Part shown: piece by piece, positions 35,545 to 62,000 of the stretch
Numbering within the stretch: position 1 is the stretch's first letter
Layout: every line of letters begins with the position of its first letter
Source: Mansonella perstans
Lineage: Eukaryota; Nematoda; Chromadorea; Rhabditida; Onchocercidae
Reading direction: 5' to 3'
Assembly (NCBI GenBank): GCA_037074765.1
Contig: JBAMDO010000017.1
Location: 186,001-250,000, forward strand
Length of the DNA: 64,000 nt
Notes under the pieces: model-generated
What the model saw: only the letters and a program-made list of their open reading frames with translations
The model's database searches: none
What the model was told of the DNA's origin: nothing
Program-made: the position numbers and the translations under genes

Positions 35545-38500
35545 CTTATGATAGTCAACTTTTGAACGACTAATTTTCATCTTTTTTGCCTTTGGTTCAA
35601 CATTCGAGGATTTTCCAATATTCGAACTGGACAATTCTCTGGAATTTTTCTTTAAAGTGTTATTGAAAGAAAATGTTAAAATAAGAAATCTGAATACGGT
35701 GATTTACCTTGTATCATCCGACTCGGTACTGATGCTGATTCTGGATGAAGGGCTTCTGATACTTGAATCTTTCTTAAAAATGGATTCGGGACTAATAAAT
35801 TCCGTGACCGCTGGTAAAGCTAAATTGAAAAAATAATGTGCTTTTTCTTCAATTTTTGATAATCATCAATATGTTAGTAGAGAATAAATAAAAGAAGTGA
35901 CAAAAATTAGGTGTGTAAACTTTTTTACAACTTAAAAACTGTGATGTGCTAGACAACCACGTAAAAATGCAGTGCTTTAACGACGAAATCAAAGGAAAGT
36001 AAAATAAATACTAGAAAAAAGTCTTTTCTAACAACTTACAAACGGCAGAATCCATATGTGGTGAATTTATATAAGTACCAGTCAGGGAACCGAAGGTTGC
36101 GAACTGTCCCGAACTTTCTGGGACTTCTTCGCTGTCTATTCATAAAACAAAATAAATAAAAACAGAAAGCGCAAAAATAAAAGGAGAAAATAAGGAAAGA
36201 AGTTTTCCAGCGTCGATTCTCGTAATCCTAAAAGATACTGTGCCATTTCATTTGCCAACATTTCGCCACGCGTTTTACAAAGCACTCGAGTAATTTATAC
36301 TGATTTTTCTTAGAGCAAAGTCAAAACATATGCAAAATGCTTTTCACTACATTTGAACCAATTTTTCTGCTTACTAATTACAGATTTAAAACAAAATTCA
36401 ACATTCAAAATGAAATCCGGACAAAACTCAATATTTAAAACAAAATACAACATTAAAACAAAATTCAAAAAATGATAAAACTGAAAAATAATGAACAAAA
36501 ATACTGACTAATAACGATAAATTCACATTGCTAACGTCGTACTCAAATTAGAGGCTAGGAAAGAAAAAATACCTTCAGAATACTCAGGACCGAAATCACT
36601 TTTCTGCAAATCTGTCGCGCTGGCTACCGCTTCTACACAGCTTAAAATGACTTTCCCTACTTCGGCAGGTTCTGCAATGAAAATAAAGCTAAAAATAAAA
36701 TCATACTTCTATTCATTAAACATATTTCAAAACGGTAAAATGAATTAACAGTTTCTTCAAAATTCTGTTCATGTTATACAATTGACATTTCTATTCGGAT
36801 ATCGCTCTCGTAGATAACGATTAATCGTAATAAAATCAAGAAAAAAGCTACCGTTTGGAGAATTATCATCCAATCTCATTGATTCAATAATTTCATCACT
36901 GTTTTCCTGTGAAGTATAGCTTACAGCTTCTGCTTGTGCATCTGGTGAAGAAATGCGTAAATTCGTTAACTCGCGTCCGTTATCTTCATCTTCTGTGATT
37001 TTCTGGAATATATCTAACCACTGATTATTTAAGGTGCGCTGCTGCTAATTCGAAAAAAGTGCATTAATTCTCTTGTAGGTGTAATTGGATACTGTAATGC
37101 TTCTGAGTGGCAGTTAATATTTACCTTACCCTTCCTTTCTTTTGCTTTTTTACCATACTTTATCTTCGTCGGCTTCTAAAATTCAAAATTATGTTACGAA
37201 ATTCCAAATACACCTTGGAAGTTATATAAATCATAAAAAAATTTAATCTGTAAACGCAAAACGGTTATAAAATCACAAACGATTAGTCTGTCCTTTTTGG
37301 GTCTACTCGTCGGGGTTCCGCCGGTTATTCTTCTAATCATCTGCAAAAGTTAGTCGGTGAAAAATGGAGTTATGGAACATCCTTTTTGAACAGAATGATA
37401 ATATTATTAGCTCCCGAAAAAATTTACGAAAAAAAAAATAGATGAATCAGAAGAAATTTTCAAATATTTACTGGAGAAAAACAAGGTTCCGCTGAATAGT
37501 AGAGATGAATTTTATGTTTTATAATAGACATGAACAAATTATTTTACGAATATAGTGAAATTTTTAGAAGTTGGACGTTTTCTACTGAACGGCGAATTAG
37601 CTGCTATTCGTCTGTCCGAATTCACTAACAGCATAGCGCGTAGAAACTACAGATTTCTTATATGGCACTATAAATTTCTTTTTGTATTCAGCAATTCCAA
37701 CATGTAATTATTTTACCACCACAAGAATACCCCGATGCATGTTCAGATTAGTCTAAGATTTATTCGGATATGCAAAGGTCCCAACGTTGAAAATAGAATG
37801 GTATGTATGAGTATTGATAAAGCTTGGAATAAACAGTGTGCTATAATATGTAATTTCATATTTAACATTTTTAGACTTCATTAACTACCTTCATTAATAT
37901 AAGTTCAAAACGAATGATGAAAGCATTCCGAGCAATCCTAGTATTGACAAACAATAAACATCTACTGTCATTTTGAGTTGCATGATTTGATTTGCTAGAA
38001 GCTTACTTGTAGCTCGTTCTTGTCAACAGAAGTATCCTTTTCATACTGCTCAGTCCCGCTCTCAAAGAAAATCGATTCCAAACATAAAGAACAGCTAAAA
38101 AAAAAGCAGAAATTCTCTCTGACTGCATTCTTTCTTCTCTATCCTGTCTCAAAGCCTGAGACGAAGCAAATACATTTCTAACATTTTCAAAAAAGAAAAA
38201 GAAAAAATACAAGACCAAGAGTTGAAAATTCATGTGATTTAAAACTTGAATTGAAAATTTGAGAAGAGTAATAGTTAAGGTTTTTTAAGTTAATCCACAT
38301 AAGACATCAATTTCGTTAAGCTTTAATTTCATTTGTGTCCTTTAATAAGGGAAGTCCACCCTTCAAATTTTGTACTGAAATTGCCAGCTGTTATTTTCGA
38401 AGTAAAAGTCATATTTTTGAAGTGATATGTAGTTGATGATGGCTTGAAACCGATCGGTTCATAACTATGTGGAGTGCCTGAAATTTGCAAATTAAAATAA

Positions 38501-40066
38501 AAAAAAAAAAAAACGGAGCTTCATATTATGTGAAAATGGATTTATTTTTTAGCAGTTGCGCCAACCAATGCTTGTTATAAAATAATATAAACTGAGATGA
38601 TAGATTCTCCTTTAAGAAATTAATTTATTAGGGACGATAATAGGGTATTCAGCATTCAGTGTGGCATTCGGTATTCATTCTTATGACTCATGCGAGCCAA
38701 TGGAAGAATAAAGATTAAAAACAAAAATATACGGAATTCGTAGGCACAAAAGTGAACTGATGCTAAATTTCAAATTAATGAAGCTGATAATTTTAAATTA
38801 ATAACTTCAAAGATACCAAAATAATCAAAATTGAATATCACAAAAGGAAACAAACCTGCGTAATAAGTAAGTTTGAAATACGGAAAAGCATTTTGCGGAA
38901 TTGGTGATAGTACATTCATAAGAATATCTAAGCGATACAGCAAGGCGATGACTTCGTTTCGCAATTCAGAGACACTTTCACATGACACTGAAGTTTCGTA
39001 CATTGGACTGAAATTATTGTAATAGTTAGAATATATATGTACTTCACTATTCATCAAATATTTAAACGTTGTGAAAACACTTTTGAAAATAGGCGAAACT
39101 TCTTAAAACAAATTTCTTGAAAGAAATATCAATGAAATCAAGTAATGAACTTGTTTTAACTTACCTACGAAGAAATAATTTACCACCCTCAGCGTAAGTA
39201 AAAGTAAGAGTATATACTTCAATCACTTCATCCATATTCTCTGCTTTTTCAGTTGAAACCAAAATAAAGAAATCACGTAACTGAAACAGATGTTTCATGT
39301 TTACTTTTTATTAATGGCGAAGAGAATTCAGTGCAAATATAAACAAATCCTTCAAATGTTAGAAATCAGTAAGATTCTGAAAATGATTAAATTGGGTGAG
39401 CTCTTTCGAAAAAATAAAACATAAGTGTAACAAATAATTTTGAAAAGCAATAATTGTATGCTTCATTTTAGCTTTTAAATTAAGTGGAGATATAATTTAC
39501 CACCATCAGCGTAAGTAAAAGTAAGAGTAATTGACTGGCGTCACACATGATTCCTATACGACTTCGAAATACCCTAAACAAGTATAAACATTTTTACAAT
39601 CGCTAACTTACATAATGTTTTTCAATAGCTTCCGAGACGGCATAAAGAAGTGCGGATAATTTCTTGCCAAGGTCTGTATCCTCAATAACAATGGAACATT
39701 TCAAGCCTTCAATAATAATATTTTGGAACTTTGGTTATTGCAGTTCAAATTTTGTGAAATACTTGAAAATGTCAGCTTATCATTTCAATCCCAAATCTAT
39801 AGACTTAATTTTCCAAACAAAGCTAAGTAATTTTCAAACAAACGCATCACTTGACTTTAACAATGCAATACGTAAAAAAGGTAAATAAGAAAAGTCAACT
39901 ATCACTTGCCGTCAATTATGACATTTTTGAAGTTCGACGTTGGAATAAGCGGGCGTTTTTTGATGATTTCTGATACGACAATAAAAAGGAATCTCTTCAT
40001 GAAAAGCGTAGAAGAATGTCTGTCCAATACTAATGGGAAAAGCTTCATTTTTCGATCTTTCTGATA
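35545..40066 (-). CDS. HORMA-domain meiotic chromosome-axis protein
   Basis: HORMAD/HIM-3/HTP-type proteins build the meiotic chromosome axis and bind closure motifs. Exons with agreeing phase: 39969-39910, 39706-39612, 39280-39165, 39007-38856, 38477 to about 38344, 38177 to about 38010, then C-terminal exons 37340-37281, 37175-37125, about 37041-36852, 36671-36573, 36135-36040, 35819-35708, 35638-35545. A likely N-terminal exon is 40066-40031. HORMA matches to HORMAD1 include IIKKRPLIPTSNFKNVIIDG, DTDLGKKLSALLYAVSEAIE, VIEVYTLTFTYAEGG, NEVIALLYRLDILMNVLSPI and SYEPIGFKPS. The C-terminal third is Ser- and Lys-rich and probably disordered, as in the family. The first exon or exons and the stop codon are not placed. 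The exon at 38.0-38.2 kb shows a frame problem at a 9-T run. Confidence 0.85.
39499..39531 (-). repeat. Duplicated HORMA exon fragment in intron
   Basis: 33 of about 34 bases match 39180-39213 inside the exon encoding TLTFTYAEGGKL. The intronic copy would read TLTFTYADGGKLYL. It has no obvious acceptor of its own except a CGCCAG just upstream, so a duplicate relic is likelier than a used alternative exon. Confidence 0.75.
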
Positions 40067-40262
40067 CTGTAATAACGGAAGAAAAATTAAATAGATTCTA
40101 AATGAATTAAGATAGATGAAAATAAAAATAAATACTTCAATTAAAAAAGTGTGGCAACTTACACAATGAAATAATTTTATTCAGAAATAAGAGCGCCAAA
40201 ATAAAACAAATACCAGAATTCACAATCTCACATGAAGCGAGAAAAGGAATAGAGGAAGGACA

Positions 40263-40478
40263 ATGAATCAGCAGAACATGATTCAATGTTAGAGTTATCC
40301 GAAAATATCTGGAGGATACTGAATCAGCAGGACATGATTCAATGTTAGAGTTATCCGAAAATATCTGGAGGATACTGAATCAGCAGAACATGATTCAATG
40401 TTAGAGTTATCCGAAAATATCTAGAGGATACTGAATCAGCAGAACACGATTCAATGCTAGAGTTATCCAACAATATCT
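40263..40478. repeat. 56-bp tandem repeat, about 4 copies
   Basis: The unit begins GAATCAGCAGAACATGATTC and continues AATGTTAGAGTTATCCGAAA. The last copy is diverged. It lies 200-400 bp upstream of the first HORMA exon I can place, so it is in its promoter or first intron. Confidence 0.9.
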
Positions 40479-40769
40479 GGACATGAGCACAAAAATAAAA
40501 TATATGTACGAACGAATAGAAGTTAGCAAAAAATGGTGTACCGATTGCATCTGCTTCCCATCTTCGCTCATCTTTGAAAAAGCTGATTTGACAATTTATC
40601 TAAATTTTAAACTTTTTAGAGATTAAATAATTAGGGTAAGCCAAGCAACTCAAAATTTTATTTTTCTTTATAAACTTTTTTAGAAAATTAAAAAAATTTG
40701 CATGAAAAAAGGCCACAAAAAGACAAATAAACATTCTAGCGACTACTATCAATGCGTCGCTACCACGTC

Positions 40770-40835
40770 GCGGTGTGTTGAAGCAAACGTCTGAAATCAA
40801 CGTATTGAAGCAAACGTCTGAAATCAACGCAATAA
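40770..40835. repeat. 27-bp direct repeat
   Basis: TTGAAGCAAACGTCTGAAAT plus CAACG occurs twice in tandem near 40777 and 40804. Confidence 0.8.
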
Positions 40836-40849
40836 CGTAATGCAGCGAG

Positions 40850-43055
40850 TATTGCGAAACAATTGCGTGCACTTATGCAGCATCCTTCAATCACATCTAA
40901 GTGCAAAGACTATCTTAAAGTTGAAAGAATCCGTGTCAAAACTGCATATACGTGCAAAAAGCAAAATCCTGAAAGGATCATTTCAGAAACTTCAAATCTC
41001 GCCTGACTCTCTTGAGATGACTTAAAAAATAATTTGCACGTGTGAAAATTCAGCTAAAGTTACTGCGATGTCGCGGGGAATATATTCCTGCGTGGCATAT
41101 TGATTTAGCTCTAAGAAACAATGATAGGAACTAAATTAGTATACAGGTGAATGAATCAAGGAAGAAGAATCTATTTTTAGATAAATTTTCTAACTACGGT
41201 ATCGAGCTTTGTTTCGGATGATACAATTAGAATTCAAGATAAAAATCATCACTCTCTTGGCGTAGAAATTGTTTCTCAGACTAATTTGTTAGAATAATTC
41301 CCAATAATCTAGAAAGGCTAATAATCTATGCAATTAAATTTCAATATTGAATTATTTAAGATTTACATAAGTTAATTTAAAATGAATGAAAGAAATTATG
41401 ATATAATTATGATTTTTAGCAAACAATATAGATAAATAAGGAAAAAAAAAATCGGAAAAAATAAGCAAATGGAAGAGAAAAATGAAACGATTCTACGTAT
41501 ACAAATAAACTTCAATAAAATTACAAATGCAAACAATTGAGAATAATTTAAAAAAATCAAATTATAGGTTGGAAAATTTTACCTGAAAATTAGGACTTAA
41601 AATTGGACCCAATGTCATCAAATAAACATTCTTTCTTTAAAAATAACACATTAACATATTAACTTAACTTAACATTTTAACTTAAAATTAACATATTAAC
41701 TTAATACATATTAATTTAACTAGTTATTGTTGTTGATCAATGAATTGCCTGGATGACTGATAAAGACTTGAAAAAGATGAAATTGAATCTGTAGTATGTC
41801 TTTTGTAAAATGCTATCATTTCTGGTGTACAATCATAAAATATGCAGAAATTTGCTTGTTAGCCACTTTCAAAGTCTCAACTTTGGAAATATTTTTACAC
41901 TAGAATTTTTTCAAAAGATAAAGTTCATATGACATTTCGAATCACCCAGAAGATCTAAGTTGTTTCACAGTATGTGCAAGATATCATCCAACATCGTAAT
42001 GAAGTTCGTTTTCATTACAGTAACCTTTCATAGAGTATATCGCTACCGTAACCCCCATTATTTACCTTCTTTCTTTCAGATGGTTGTACTACTATATCTG
42101 TACAACTTAAGTAGCAGATTTAGTGTATTGTTAGGCATCAGATGAGTTACAACAAGTAGTGAAATGTTAACTTGTTTCATTTTATTATCTCAGGTAATTA
42201 CAGATATTTGATGATGAAAATATGAACAACAAACAAATACCAAAACAATCGAAAACAATATATTCATCAAAATTTCCAACAAAAAAAAAGATAATTCCAT
42301 TTACTTGAGCAACATTCCTGTACTTTAGTAACCTGTTTGAAATTGAACATACAATCAAATTTGCTAGCAACAGTTAGAATAGTTGAATAATTTACACAGT
42401 AATTTTCTACTTCATTAAATTCTCAAATAAAATAGAAATATTTTAAATTGGCGTTCATGCCAATGATTTTTGAACTCCAACTTATTCTTATTTGATATCC
42501 TATTCAATATATGTGGCACTAAAAATAATAGAATATACCATACAAACAGAGATTGGCAATATAAAAATAATAGAAACCGGGCCTTATAAATTGCAATATT
42601 AATTACACAAACATGCATTGGAAATAAGCAAAATTTGTACAGAAAGCATGCAACCATCAAATCAAAAAACTTCAGAAATACTAGCCTAAGCCTGAATATA
42701 GCGTTCATAGAAGCATTGCAAAAAAAAAAAATAAAAAAAATAAAATCAAAACCCAAAATTGATAACATATAAATCAACAACAATTGAAAAAAATACTAGC
42801 AGAAGAATTCTTCTGATTCATTTATACCCACAAACAACTGAGGTTACTCAAAATAAACAATAATGAATTCGGAAAAGTCTAGAAAACTCAAATGAATTAG
42901 CTTCAGTTCTATGGGAAGAAAAAACAGTTTCAGTAATAAAAAGGCTAAAAAAGAATGCTATGAATTTCTTCCTCAATTGAAAAGACAAATTACGCTATGT
43001 AAACAGAAAACTTTAAATATGAAATAATTACTGGAATGTCTCAGAAATTGGGTCA
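40850..43055. other. AT-rich interval between POLR1A and HORMA genes
   Basis: No convincing exon seen. It contains a low-complexity tract of AACATATTAACTTAA motifs at about 41645-41720. Missing 5' exons of the HORMA gene could be here. Confidence 0.4.
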
Positions 43056-43059
43056 GTTT

Positions 43060-56688
<13,629 letters not shown>

Positions 56689-56979
56689 GATCCTTGAGAA
56701 AAATGGGACACTTAAAAGAAATCAAAATTAATGAATAGTATGAGATAATGAGTAAAATAATCCTCTTCAAACATCCATCTGGAGTTGCATGTATTACAAA
56801 CTAATTGTAAGGTCATTTAAATGAAAGTAAAGTTATTTTAGATTTTTATGAAGTTATCGAGTAGACGCTGAATTGGCAAAATCAATCAGTTATATTGCAC
56901 TTTTTTCAGATATTTAATTCATAAATTATAATACAAAAACACACAACATAACTTTTGTTATATTAGTAAGGATTACTAT

Positions 56980-57338
56980 GTGGTGACCACTGGAAAACTT
57001 GAAGACGGAATACTAGTGAGGATTGGTGTGGTGACCACTGGAAGACTTGAAGACGGAATACTAGTGAGGATTGGTGGGTGACCACTGGAAGACTTGAAGA
57101 CGGAATACTAGTGAGGATTGGTGTGGTGACCACTGGAAGACTTGAAGACGGAATACTAGTGAGGATTGTTGTGGTGACCACTGGAAGACTTGAAGACGGA
57201 ATACTAGTGAGGATTGGTGTGGTGACCACTGGAAGACTTGAAGACGGAATACTAGTGAGGATTGGTGTGGTGACCACTGGAAGACTTGAAGATGGAATAC
57301 TAGTGAGGATTGTTGTGGTGACCACTGGAAGACTTGAA
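56980..57338. repeat. 48-bp tandem repeat, about 7.5 copies
   Basis: The unit runs GTGGTGACCACTGGAAGACT TGAAGACGGAATACTAGTGA GGATTGGT. Copies are almost identical, differing by GGT/GTT and one 1-bp deletion. Each unit carries the near-palindrome GTGGTGACCAC and the palindrome ACTAGT. The period is a multiple of three, so long frames stay open on both strands; I do not call these genes. The array begins about 290 bp upstream of the POLR1A start codon. Confidence 0.97.
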
Positions 57339-58175
57339 GAGTCACACGGAATAGGTAACTCCGTGACAATGTGTTTCTTTTTTCAGAAGGCAGTATCCAC
57401 TTTTTACTTCGACTATCTCTTTGTATGCCAAAGTTATCCCACTATTACATAATTGCAAATTTATAACATCACTTTCCTCCCACTCCAAAGTATAAAAAAG
57501 ATAAAAAAAAGAACAAACGTTTAACTGTATAAAATCTAAATACATATCTTAGGAATGATCTATTGCACATTTATCACACTAATCGTAACATAATATAAAC
57601 TCATGATTTTAGCAAACCATTTGTTAACTTTGAGACTTTGACATAGGTTTGAAAGATTGGACGAATGAGATTGTAGTTTAGCATTGTGGTGTAGTTGTTT
57701 GCTGTCATTTTAATAGTGTGGGGAATTGGATCACTAAATTATAAAATACTGATAATTTTATGACAAAGATATGATGAGAATAGGTCATTTTTTGACAAAA
57801 GAAGATTTGATAGAAATTAAAGAAGAGCTTATTATTTTGAACTTTGACCGTATTTTGAACACAGATGTAATTGAGCCAATTTCTGCCGAATTGCTTTATA
57901 GTTTGGCGATAAGTAACGATACGATATGACAAGATCAGTTGTGCAAAACATATAATTTACCGATTCTAATGATAATGCGAAATGAAAAATCACGAAAAAT
58001 ACTAGGATACACGTAGTTTTGATATGTAGAAATTTCTAATGAAGAAACAATGAGACTGTAACTGATTCTAATATTGATACTATATTTGAATGCTAGTAAT
58101 TTTTGTGTGATAGGTTTAGAGCTTTATTAATTATGGAATTGTTAAGGAAGATGAAAGGGGACAACACATATTGAA

Positions 58176-59073
58176 TTACTGAGAACTGCTTGAGATAATA
58201 TCCATACAAATAGAATTATAATAGCTTTTTGGAAATTTAGCAATAACATCCATCATTCCCAATACCATTTGTCGAAAATTAGCTGGTGGCAACAACGCAT
58301 ATGGACTAGCTGATGCTGCGACAATAAATTCACGGGAATATATGATACGAACATCCAAATTGCCATCTTGACGTCGTCGAGTAACAATTTTACTTCCACC
58401 AGTGGGATCCGCATTTACAATACTAACCTGCAGATAAGATATGTTTATCAAAAGAAGGATAGAGAAGATACAGATACAATACAGATAAGATACAGATACA
58501 AGATACAATAAGATAGGATATAGAAGAAGACATGTTTATCAGACTTAATTTTTCTGTCAAAAGTTTACAAAGAATCCTTTTTATGAGCAGGCAACCTTAT
58601 TTGTCAAATAGTGCCATAAATCAATAGCAGATTTATTTGCTCGTTACTGATTGCCTGAAAACGTACAATTTTTCCGGCTGTTTGTAGACTATGGTTTACC
58701 AAGGACTGGTCACTTTGTTGAGATGGTACCCAAATTGGACTCAATTCACGAATACGAAATTGACGTCGACGACGAAAATGCGCTTCGTCACTAAGAGTTG
58801 GTGGTGGAAGCATATACTGTAATGAATTAAATTGTTGATAATATGACCATTATTTGCTTTTCAAGTGGGCAAAATTTGAAGAGGAAGGAAGACCTTTGTG
58901 AGTGTTGAATTTTACAATTTCAAGATCTGAAATTCATACAAATTATCAAATAAAGCTAACATTATTTGGTGTGATGGGAAGTTGCCGTTCTAGTGGTGTG
59001 ATAAGAAATCCTTGACTTAGTAGCCAATTTACCGCAAGTTTTGTCGGTACTACATTCATTCTGTTTGAAATAA
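58176..59073 (-). CDS. Unidentified protein, three exons (5' incomplete)
   Basis: Exons: 59073-58961, 58816 to about 58660, and 58427-58176 (TAA). The first two join at phase 0, and the third is phase 0. The end of the middle exon is uncertain (ATT|GTACGT fits). Visible text: NVVPTKLAVNWLLSQGFLIT, LPPPTLSDEAHFRRRRQFRI, RELSPIWVPSQQSDQ, SIVNADPTGGSKIVTRRRQD, NLDVRIIYSREFIVAASASP and ANFRQMVLGMMDVIAKFPKS. Basic, proline-containing, no membrane segment. I do not recognise the family. An upstream coding piece may lie near 59790-59830 (MPFIPSNEP). Confidence 0.55.
58438..58535. repeat. GATACA-type short repeats
   Basis: Irregular runs of GATACAGATACAATACAGATAAG type sequence in the intron just upstream of the last exon of the unidentified gene. 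Confidence 0.8.
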
Positions 59074-59099
59074 CTGGAAAAATTAATAAATCATAACTC

Positions 59100-62000
59100 A
59101 TAATTTAAAACATCTAGGCTTTGGGACACATAGTGTGCTTGACAGAGCCATTTTTGAGGAATTCAAAAAGAAACTGGACATGAACAATGTTAAATTTTAC
59201 GGAAATCATTAACTTTAGTTCTCATTCTTGCTGCATTTATCCAAAATAATTTTAGTTGTAATTAATATTTAGCTAAACATACTGTGAAAGCGCCATCTTA
59301 TCAACAAGGTATTACTATCGCTGCTGCCATACTCATTTATGACGTCTTAATAAACATTTGAATCAGCATATCATAAAAATGTAAACAAATGGAATTTCAA
59401 ATTTGAAAAAGTTTACATAACTTTATATGTATCGGCCAAAATGTCTCCCTAAATATCTAAACGCTTAGCTGTAAATTATAGAAATGCATATGCAGTTGTT
59501 GGAAACAGAAGCAATTAAACAGTTAAATTAACTTCCAAATTAACTCATTAACTAACCATTTTATTTTATATTATTTGGGCTCATCATGGAACTTTATTTA
59601 TAATTATTCTAGTTAATCCAAAATTTTATTTGGTTTTTATCAAAAATTTATATTAGAAAAGCTCTTTTTCGGCTATGACATGACAGTATGACAGTTTAAT
59701 TTCAACTTATTCATTTCCCAGATACATTAATACTGCTTTCAGTTATTCCTTCAACTTTGTACTATTCGCTACAACAAAAATCTGAAAAAACTCACAAGGT
59801 TCGTTGCTAGGAATGAAAGGCATATTTGCGTGATAAAATCTGATCCAGTCTGGATAGATATCCATTTCTATCGGTTAAAGGTATTGACTTCGAAAAGAAT
59901 AGGAGTAAACTTCTCCAAACGTATGAGAAGAAAAAAATGCACACCGAAAACAGGAAACAATTGATGATATTATGCAGGTGTTTATAGTAGCGATTTATGC
60001 AAATATTGCAAAAAAAATTATGCAAATATTACAAAAGAAATTTCTCTTATTTGAATTTCACATTAAACTGTCGATATCTTAGCTCTTTCTTCTTTATTAC
60101 TTGCTACATTAAGGCCTGATATCAAGAGCATTTAGTAGATCCATTGTAAGTCTTTCTCACTGCATCTAATAAAGGAACACATAAAATTCCCAAATGAAAC
60201 GTTACTTTGACATATTTCGAGAACTTATTATATGAGCTATTCTCTTTCCTGTACAAAATGGACAAAATAAAATGATAAACTAACACTATTGAAAAAAAAA
60301 ACAGATCAATAGAATAGTAATAGAATGTCTGAAAATTTCGGTCTAGAAAGGTTTGAAATATTAATTGTAGCTATATAAGACGATTCTGTCAACCAGTTCC
60401 AGAACTCGGCATGAAAAAATACTCTACCTGTAGTAATATAAGTAAGCTGTTAATAGTACGATTTTTATATCAATCACAGAACTTTTGTAGAAACCATTCT
60501 TCGAATAATTCAATTAAAATTCAACATATCCATATCCATCAGAAAGAAACTTGAAATCCCATTGATATATCATCACGTTTCATTACACCAGTTTATGTAA
60601 TCATTCCGTCAATGAAATGAACATTGTAGTGAAATATTTTAAAAATTATTATTCGAAATTGCTTTCTTGACACTTTCTGAAAATTTCTGAGCCTTATAGC
60701 ATTTATTTAACATTGCAGGCATATCATTTGAATTTTTTGTTTTTCCAAACTTGAAAAATTTTTAATCAATTAAATCTGGAAATGAATTATATTAAGATGG
60801 AATAATGAAAATCCAAAACACAAGGAGAAGTAAGGGGACTGGACATTTCATTTAAGATAAAAAACATAGTTCTGGTTTCTCATATAACTAAAATATTATC
60901 ATTTTAATTCACAGTTTAGAAATTTGAGAAATGCCCTCTCAGAATATAAAAAGGATTCCTTTGCACATAAATAGCAGGGAATTGTTCTTTTATGTCGAAT
61001 GACAGTTCAGTAGAAGATAAAGAGTACAATTTGCAATTAAAATTTTTTTTCAATGATTGAAATAGCAAAAGTAACTCATCCAATTAAGTCTATCAAGTTT
61101 GCAAATGGTAATACAGTATTTTAAGTTTATAGTATATTGGCAGCAACTTATCTTGTATTTATGTGATATTCTATTGATCAGTCAGAACGGTGTTCTGTTT
61201 ATATTTTAAAAAAGCGCAAGATCATATCGAATTATTGTTTTTGAATGATTGTTTATTCAATTACATAAGAATTCTTTGTTGAATTATTCAAATGAACAAA
61301 ACACCTGTTCAAATTTCTTGTTTCAGGCGATAATTCTAGCAGATATTTAAATTTTATCAGATGATTGAATAATATAGTGATTTTGATCAATACAACTAAG
61401 TTACTGTAAAGATGATCTCTTCCCTTAGTTACCTTGAAATGTTGTGGAAGTTTCTGCAAAATTACGAAAGTATGCACTTTCACAATCAACACATCCTTTA
61501 AATATACTTTAAATATACTGTAGATACATGACGAACAATTCCAGAGTAATTATAAAGTCATGAGCGAACTATTAAATTTTTTAAAAATTCACCATCAGTT
61601 TCTCTTCGTGTCATTGCCATTTAGAAGAGTGGCATCAGTTGTGTGAAACTTGTTAATATTAGTTTTAAAATGAATCATTAAGTTTGCACAAAACTGATTC
61701 ATTTAATTATGGGCGAATTAGTGAAATCTGGAATTTAATACTGTCAAAGTTTCATCAAATTTTAGGATCAGCTTGTTAGCAGAAGTAGTCCTGCAGTTGA
61801 ACATCCCAGGAAAATTTTCGTAGCAACAAACATTCCAAAACAATCAAGCATTTTAAAAAAAAAAAAAACAGTTTAAAACGCCATGTTTAGTGTTACATCA
61901 TGTGTGACTAATCGAAACATAGTCTGTGATGTAATGCAATCAATAAATATTCATTGAAAAGCAGTAATAATATACGACCACAAATGATAAAAAAAAAACT

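Noticed and set aside
56963..57452. 120-aa class ORFs on both strands across the 48-bp array
   Set aside because: Period divisible by three keeps frames open on both strands. No splice context, and they overlap the POLR1A upstream region.
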